Notes under the pieces: generated by a model | The model's input: only the letters and a program-made list of their open reading frames with translations | Databases searched by the model: none | Told to the model about the DNA's origin: nothing | Translations under genes and position numbers: made by a program | Source: Amorphochlora amoebiformis | Lineage: Eukaryota; Cercozoa; Chlorarachniophyceae | Direction: 5' to 3' | Length of the DNA: 64,000 nucleotides | NCBI GenBank assembly: GCA_054601695.1 | Contig: BAAHQB010000337.1 | Span: 62,001-126,000, forward strand | Part shown: in pieces, positions 1 through 64,000 of the stretch | Numbering within the stretch: position 1 is the first letter of the stretch | Layout of the letters: the number at the start of each line of letters is the position of its first letter

Positions 1-48921
<48,921 letters not shown>

Positions 48922-49062
48922 TTTTGATTGCGTGGCGGGTGTAATTGTCCCACGGATGTCCTTTGCTGACATTAAAATCACTTAAATTAATATTTAAACC
49001 TCTAACACATGATATTAATATTAACACTTACCGAAACCTCTAAGAATTGGAAAAATATAAAT

Positions 49063-49070
49063 AAAAAAAC
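49063..49070 (-). terminator. RNA polymerase III terminator of tRNA-Glu
   Basis: A run of seven T on the - strand begins one base after the discriminator end of the tRNA, the usual Pol III stop. Confidence 0.85.
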
Positions 49071-49141
49071 TTCCACGCGGGGAATCGAACCCCGATCTTG
49101 AGAGTGAGAATCTCATATCCTAGCCGTTAGACTACGCGGAA
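49071..49141 (-). tRNA. tRNA-Glu (anticodon CTC)
   Basis: Read on the - strand the 71 nt fold as a cloverleaf: acceptor TTCCGCG pairing with CGTGGAA, D arm with GTCTAACGGCTAGGA as in eukaryotic tRNA-Glu, anticodon stem TGAGA/TCTCA around loop TTCTCAC (anticodon CTC, reading GAG), and T arm CGGGG-TTCGATT-CCCCG. No intron and no encoded CCA, as expected for a nuclear gene. Internal A and B boxes are intact. It lies between the divergent starts of the SGT gene and the small membrane protein gene. Confidence 0.95.
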
Positions 49142-49206
49142 CGAAACGTGAATTATACACAAATGGGCAATGCCCTAAAACCTAGTACCTTTGTCACGCA
49201 TCCGCA

Positions 49207-49502
49207 ATGGCAGAAAGAAGGCCTTCGGAACCGGAGGAGAGACCCTTTCAGAGCCCTCAGGAGTATCTGGCCAATATGGCTCACGGCTACCTCTCTATGA
49301 CACCGCTGTGGTTCCAGAACTTCATTACATCGTCTGGGACAGTATACTTTCTCCAGGTGCTTTTGAATGAATGTATCCCTGCCCCTCAAGCTCAATGGAT
49401 GTCACCTTGTAGGGCCTTCTGACCGGCACTGTAGGCATGGCAGCGTTGTATATTCGAGACGTCTACTTTCCAGCGCCGGTTCCAGCTATAAAAAGTGCGT
49501 AG
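49207..49502 (+). CDS. Small single-pass membrane protein, two exons, family not recognised
   Basis: Exon 1 is 49207-49341 (45 codons from ATG), exon 2 is 49413-49502 (29 codons and TAG), joined in phase 0 across a 71-nt intron (GTATAC...TTGTAG) free of TA repeats. The 74-residue product starts MAERRPSEPEERPF, an acidic and Pro-rich head, followed by YLANMAHGYLSMTPLWFQNF and then a hydrophobic stretch GLLTGTVGMAALYI that could be one membrane helix, ending in Pro-rich FPAPVPAIKSA. I do not recognise the family. A possible GTGCGT donor just before the stop could extend it. It starts 65 bp from the tRNA, divergent. Confidence 0.55.
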
Positions 49503-49705
49503 GTCCAAGGGGCGTACGTACGCAGCTCGGCTGAGCGACGTTGCTTGATTGGTTCAATTTCATCGACCATTACGATTTTACGTTCCAAGTCTCAGCAGGA
49601 GTCGTCCTGATATGACTGTTTTCAGAGTGATATTGGTATTATGTATATCCACAAGTTGATATACATATTATATATATATATATATATATATACATATTAT
49701 ATAAT

Positions 49706-49850
49706 TCAAGTAAGCATTGTTTCGCATCCCTTTTCCAATCGTGACCCACGCCGACCCTGAGAAGAATAAGCCAAATTCACAACAGCTAACAAGAAGGCCA
49801 TAGAATCTCTGGTTAAGTAGGTTTTGTCGATGTAGATAGAATCGCATTTT
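49706..49850 (-). CDS. Possible - strand exon or small gene remnant, unrecognised
   Basis: An open frame on the - strand reads DSIYIDKTYLTRDSMAFLLA, then VVNLAYSSQGRRGSRLEKG and a few residues to TGA. The composition looks coding rather than random and it is outside the TA repeats, but no acceptor AG is visible in front: a poly-T run meets CAAAATGCG directly. It overlaps intergenic sequence between two + strand gene candidates. Could be a single short exon using ATG in DSMAF, a pseudogene fragment, or chance. Confidence 0.25.
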
Positions 49851-49924
49851 GAAAAAAAAAAAATATAATCGCGATATGCAATGTTTACATCTACCAGATC
49901 TATACACGTCTGGATGTAGCCTAG

Positions 49925-50156
49925 TGAAGAGTATATGAGACGACTAGAAGCCAGTTGGTATCGTGTTACTGATCGGATACTTATCAGTGTACATGTAATT
50001 ATAGAATATTACCTAGATTAATAGGATTGAACAATGCTAGCAATAATAAAACACGTCATAGTAAAAAAAAAACACACACACACATGCACATCTAGATATA
50101 TCATGCCAGTATAGTATACTAGTTTCTAGAGTATATCTAGTACGATATATGCATAA

Positions 50157-50252
<96 letters not shown>

Positions 50253-50334
50253 AATATTATATACACATATATATGCATGTATATATATATGTATAATATA
50301 TATATATATATATGTATATACATATTCTAGATAT

Positions 50335-50389
<55 letters not shown>

Positions 50390-50642
50390 ATAAAATGTAG
50401 CTATAGATAACGGATATGACCTATTATTTGGTGTTTATAATATTAAACTATAGTTATGTATATTATATGTTACTTTGAACTACATTCATTATGTTGATTC
50501 TAGTCCCAATAGAATTTGTGAACCATCCAATGATGAGAATAGACTACGTACACTGACAAATGCAATCCATGTGCGCGCTCTATACAACTATGGAAAAGCA
50601 TCTGAACAAAGTAAGCAACCAGAATGGGACTTGTGGCATTAA
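49925..50642 (+). CDS. Probable + strand gene, two exon-like islands seen, unrecognised
   Basis: Island 1 (49925-49986 or -49988) follows TAG and reads EEYMRRLEASWYRVTDRILI with a GTGTAC or GTACAT donor. Island 2 (50504-50642) follows TTCTAG and reads NRICEPSNDENRLRTLTNAI, HVRALYNYGKASEQ, SKQPEWDLWH and TAA. The two phases do not join directly, so at least one exon between them is missing; a candidate is 50412-50437 but I cannot place it. A GTAAGC inside island 2 at 50611 could also be a donor. The stop is 88 bp from the 3' end of the convergent eS10 gene. No family recognised. Confidence 0.4.
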
Positions 50643-50730
50643 GTTTTCTAAGACCTTCGCGGACAGTGCCGGGTGAGAGCGGAGCAGACCAACACGCTAG
50701 AAAATTCGAGAAGGCGAGACAATTCCTTAC

Positions 50731-51596
50731 TTAGAAGCCCTCCATCTCAGCTGGGGCACCCATACCGCGGCCACGTGCACGGCCACCTCCCATGCCACGG
50801 CCACCCATGCCCATGCCACGGCCACGGCCACGGAATCCGCCCCCACGGAAGCCACCACGGCGGTATCCACCGTCACCGCCATCACGAGGTCCACGGTAAT
50901 CTCCGCGGTCACGAGAGAAGCCCCCTCGCCCACGTCCACGGCCACCGTATCCACCGCGCTCGGCGATAGGAGGTCCAGCCTGCTTCTTCAGTGTCTTGGG
51001 GACGGTGTCATCGGGAATGTGAAGGACTTTGCGGAGGTATTCGATACCAGGGTTGGTGAGGGAGTAGTACATCCACTGCCAGTTGAAGATTTCGTGGACG
51101 TAATCGTTTGACTTGAGGGACTGAGTGCAGCATTTTTTTCAGCACTGCTCGCACAAACGTATGACTAATGTGAGCATCACCTGCATGAGCTTCATGACGT
51201 AGATGTTGGGAACACCAATCTGCTTGTGCTTTTTCAGGTGAGGGTCTTTCGGGCAGACGAGGACGCCCTCTGCGAGCAAAAAAATTAAGTTTCACCTGTG
51301 CAATCGACGGGCTTTATCTATCTCTGGTTTATCCGTGCAATTGAATCTGTCGACCAACACCCCAACTACACCAAATTCCTTTTTATCGTCCCCAAAATGA
51401 ATGAATGTTGCCCACCGGAAAAGAGGTACGTGAGAATATCCAAGCGAGCCTTTTTAGGAATCTGATCGCAAAACCAAAACACCAGGAATCAACCACAAAG
51501 CTTCTTCGTAATTATCCATCCCTCCTTTGCTCCTCTCTTCCCCCTCCCATCCCCCAGAATGCGCCAGGAACCGCATCGCGGCAGGCTTACCAACAT
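50731..51596 (-). CDS. RPS10: 40S ribosomal protein eS10, complete
   Basis: Component of the small ribosomal subunit head, near the mRNA entry/beak region. Four exons: 51596-51591 (only ATG TTG), 51461-51416, 51269-51181 and 51120-50731, total 531 nt, 176 residues. The start MLIPKKARLDILTYLFSEGV is diagnostic of eS10, followed by IGVPNIYVMKLMQSLKS and the winged-helix core FNWQWMYYSLTNPGIEYLR. The C-terminal third is an unusually long Arg/Gly tail with RGRGRGGF, RRGGFRGGGF and GRGMGMGGRGMGGG, longer and more regular than the RGG end of animal eS10. Introns are 129, 146 and 60 nt with no TA arrays, in sharp contrast to the neighbouring genes. Confidence 0.95.
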
Positions 51597-52073
51597 CGTG
51601 GAGCGTGGAAATCACCGATATCACCGAAAGTTTTAATAATTCGGCAGATGTGATATCTTATCCTAGATGTGTGGGTATATCTTTCTTTGATATCAGACTT
51701 TCGAGATCGTACTCGTGGCTCGGGCTTTCCAACCAGGTGCTACGTCTCCTCTCCCTCCCCCCCCCCCGTTTCCCTCCCGTTCTGAATAATTTCCAATTTA
51801 TATATATATATGTAAATATGAAGCTTTCTGCACTGGATTCTTTTTATTTTTTCGGCAATGGGGTGTCGGACAGGTGCCAGTATGCCTTGGGGGTATCTCT
51901 CGCGGCGTTCTCCAGGTTTATTTGGCGGGGTAATCTTTATATTAGTATATTATTATTATTACGTGGAAATATAGTAATTTTATGTTTTTTTTCGGTTTTT
52001 TTTTTCATTCGTGTGGTTTGTTTCTTTAGTCGAGTGTATGTCTATCGTATATAGATTATAAATATATATGTGG

Positions 52074-52111
<38 letters not shown>

Positions 52112-52134
52112 ATATCTATACATATATATATTTG

Positions 52135-52180
<46 letters not shown>

Positions 52181-52230
52181 ACATACATACACACACACAT
52201 ATATATATATATATACATACATACATATGT

Positions 52231-52274
<44 letters not shown>

Positions 52275-52305
52275 CGTGTGTGTGTAAAGTTGTCAAGTAC
52301 ACACA

Positions 52306-52374
<69 letters not shown>

Positions 52375-52375
52375 G

Positions 52376-52432
52376 AGAGTGTTAAGAATGGGATATCGTG
52401 GAATTGCCGGAGGATTTATAGAGGATAAACAG
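52376..52432 (+). other. Probable 5' untranslated exon of the 187-residue gene
   Basis: A non-repeat island flanked by ATAG and AG|GTCAAT. It has an open frame ([19 protein letters not shown]) but that frame continues into a frame of the next exon that does not join well further on, so I call it untranslated. A partial copy of its 3' end and donor lies at 52503-52537, the same pattern seen at coding exons. Confidence 0.4.
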
Positions 52433-52436
52433 GTCA

Positions 52437-52477
<41 letters not shown>

Positions 52478-52502
52478 TATATATATATATATATATATAT
52501 AT

Positions 52503-52537
52503 AGTGGCTGGAGGATATATAGAGGATAAAGAGGTCT
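52503..52537 (+). repeat. Copy of the 52376-52432 exon 3' end with donor
   Basis: GGAGGATATATAGAGGATAA AGAG|GTCT against GGAGGATTTATAGAGGATAA ACAG|GTCA. Confidence 0.85.
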
Positions 52538-52645
52538 CTATATATATATATTATACATATACACATACACATACATATATATATATACATACATACAGTT
52601 GTGTGCGTGTGTATGTGTATATAATATAGTGAACACACATATATG

Positions 52646-52737
<92 letters not shown>

Positions 52738-52888
52738 TGTAATTTTAAAAGTGAAGACATAAATCGCTATTTATTTTATCATATGTGGATGTTCGTATAT
52801 ATGTATATGTGTATGTATATTTATATATTATATACATATTATATATATGTATATATATTATATATATATATTTATATATATATATGTA

Positions 52889-53150
<262 letters not shown>

Positions 53151-53166
53151 TATAACATACATATGT

Positions 53167-53221
<55 letters not shown>

Positions 53222-53245
53222 ATACATACACCCAGATTATTGAGT

Positions 53246-62010
<8,765 letters not shown>

Positions 62011-62574
62011 ACGATGATTGGGAATGCGGTATTCAGCTTATATCTATTTTATAAATCTTGACTCTATGAACTATGTCTGATCACGGATCACGGAGATGCC
62101 TTGAACAAGTTGAATCTGCATATATCTGAAGTTTGTTTTGCAGCATAGTCTTTACATTCTGTTACATAACTAGTATAACTTGATCTAAGCTAGACTGCGC
62201 GACATCCAATTAAGTTAGGCGAATTACTAGCCTATCAGATTTCCTGTCTTGGTATCCGGTGAGTGATTTGACTAGTCCGTCTTGCTATGATATTGAATCT
62301 TGCTAATCAAACTAGCAAAATCTAGAAATCCATCGACTCATTTGAAAAATCAAGATTTTATCGTGACATCGGAGATATTACTAATTATAAATATATACAT
62401 AATTCATTTTAATTTATTGTACTTGTCATATCACAGCGACGATAAATTTTTACTTTACTAACGCTGTGACATACAAAGTGCAAGATCACTGCGCTAAGGA
62501 ACTCTAGAGATCAGACTCTAGAAATTTCCAGACTCTAGAAATTTCCAGACTCTAGAAATTTCCAGAAATGTTAT
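62011..62574. other. Intergenic region between two convergent genes
   Basis: Unique, free of TA arrays, rich in CTAG; contains three copies of CAGACTCTAGAAATTTC at 62510-62570. No gene seen. Confidence 0.5.
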
Positions 62575-62923
62575 CTACTTAAAGTTGTTCTTCTTGCGAA
62601 GGGCATCAGTATCGGCCTGATAAAACAGGTAAGGTGGTATATCGGTTTGACCGTAAAAACAGTTTGGAATGCGATAAAATGATACTGGTACGAAAAGTCG
62701 ATGATTTAATCTATTGTAGACGAATGTATATATATATATATATAATATTTTGTATAATATGTAATATATATATATATATATATATGATTTAATCTATTGT
62801 AGACGAATGTGTAATATGTTTGTGTAATATATATATATATATAATATTTTGTATAATATGTAATATATATATATATATATATATGATTTAATCTATTGTA
62901 GACGAATGTGTAATATGTTTGTG

Positions 62924-62959
<36 letters not shown>

Positions 62960-62971
62960 TTGTATAATATG

Positions 62972-63008
<37 letters not shown>

Positions 63009-63178
63009 TATTTATATATATATTGTACTATATGTATGTACATATATATATATATATACATATAATATATATACATACATATATATATATATATATACAT
63101 ATATACATATATATTATATATATATATGTATAAAAAAATAAATACTATATATATATATGTATATATATAGATATAATG

Positions 63179-63246
<68 letters not shown>

Positions 63247-63284
63247 GTATATTTAATGCATACATAGATATAATATATATATAT

Positions 63285-63348
<64 letters not shown>

Positions 63349-63403
63349 TTATATATATGTATATAATGCATACATAATATAATGTATATACATATTATAT
63401 AAC

Positions 63404-63464
<61 letters not shown>

Positions 63465-63526
63465 AAAATATGTATGTGTGTGTACACATATGTGTTGAAA
63501 TATGTAAATATTTACATATACATATG

Positions 63527-63572
<46 letters not shown>

Positions 63573-63815
63573 CCATATGTATATGTTTTTTCTTCACAAT
63601 ATTTTCATCATAATGATATATCCATACTATTTTCCTACACTTTATATAATATATATATATATATATATATATTTATATGTATATATATATATATATATTA
63701 TAAAAAATATATATATATTTGTACATATATGTATATGTATTATATATATATATATATTTATATATATATAATATTATATATATATATATATGTGTATATA
63801 TTTATATATATATAT

Positions 63816-63862
<47 letters not shown>

Positions 63863-64000
63863 AGCAATAACTTGTAAATACAGCATATATGTATGTATTA
63901 TATATTTATATTTTGGTGTAAACGACCTTTTGAATAAATCTCAAATGCTTTTTCTTCATTTTCTTAATTTTCTTGGGGTCCTTAATAATTTGAACGATCT
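62575..64000 (-). CDS. CGR1: Cgr1/CCDC86-like nucleolar protein, C-terminal exons, 5' part outside window
   Basis: Exon 64000-63927 (cut by the window edge) encodes [20 protein letters not shown] and FIQK; the last exon 62616-62575 adds [13 protein letters not shown] and TAG, phase 0. This is the C-terminal signature of the Cgr1 family: a V-Q-V-I-x-N/D-P start, a Lys-rich block, then K-K-x-L-R-x-I-x-K-x-D-T. Cgr1 acts in the nucleolus in pre-rRNA processing for the large subunit. The 1310-nt intron between the exons is TA repeat with three tandem copies of a 120-bp unit (62700-62985). The gene is convergent with the 187-residue gene. Confidence 0.75.
62695..62990. repeat. Tandem repeat, about 120 bp unit
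   Basis: Three copies of GATTTAATCTATTGTAGACG AATGTGTAATATG with TA arrays, in the Cgr1-like gene intron. Confidence 0.9.

Noticed and set aside
50673-50969. His/Gly/Arg-rich + strand frame
   Set aside because: Antisense shadow of the eS10 RGG tail.
51527-52054. + strand open frame of 175 codons upstream of eS10
   Set aside because: No family likeness, low-complexity second half, and it overlaps the eS10 promoter and first exons on the opposite strand.

Overview
The window is nuclear DNA of a eukaryote, most likely a flagellated unicellular one. It has spliceosomal introns almost everywhere, a nuclear-type tRNA-Glu, a dynactin p150 homologue (so dynein/dynactin transport), an Hsp70/Hsp90 TPR co-chaperone, a ribosomal protein and a nucleolar rRNA-processing factor. 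Interstitial arrays of the TTAGGG/CCCTAA telomere type suggest that telomere repeat. The lineage cannot be fixed from the sequence alone.

Most of the 64 kb is intron, and most of the intron is (TA)n microsatellite. Exons are short (27-121 nt) islands of balanced composition and were found by reading islands between TA tracts, requiring splice sites and checking reading-phase continuity. Layout: (1) 294-24042, + strand, the C-terminal 715 codons of a dynactin p150Glued (DCTN1) homologue in 34 exons, its 5' part lying outside the window; (2) 25581-48921, - strand, a complete 470-residue SGT-family co-chaperone in 27 exons, convergent with gene 1; (3) a compact, nearly TA-free island at 48.4-52.0 kb with the SGT 5' end, tRNA-Glu(CTC), a small two-exon membrane protein gene, a probable + strand gene fragment and ribosomal protein eS10 (- strand); (4) 52376-62010, + strand, an unrecognised intron-rich gene of about 187 residues; (5) 62575-64000, - strand, the 3' end of a Cgr1/CCDC86-like nucleolar protein gene, convergent with gene 4.

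Three features stand out. First, at least ten exons in three genes have tandem partial copies of their edge, usually the 3' end plus the 5' splice site, lying in the flanking intron and separated by TA arrays, as if introns grow by repeated duplication of exon-intron boundaries. Second, telomere-type arrays sit inside introns of three genes; one intron (59654-59856) is almost wholly telomeric repeat. Third, three introns seem to use GC-AG splice sites, and phase continuity supports them. The genes have no evident shared pathway; dynactin and SGT act in the cytoplasm, eS10 and the Cgr1-like protein in ribosome structure and assembly.
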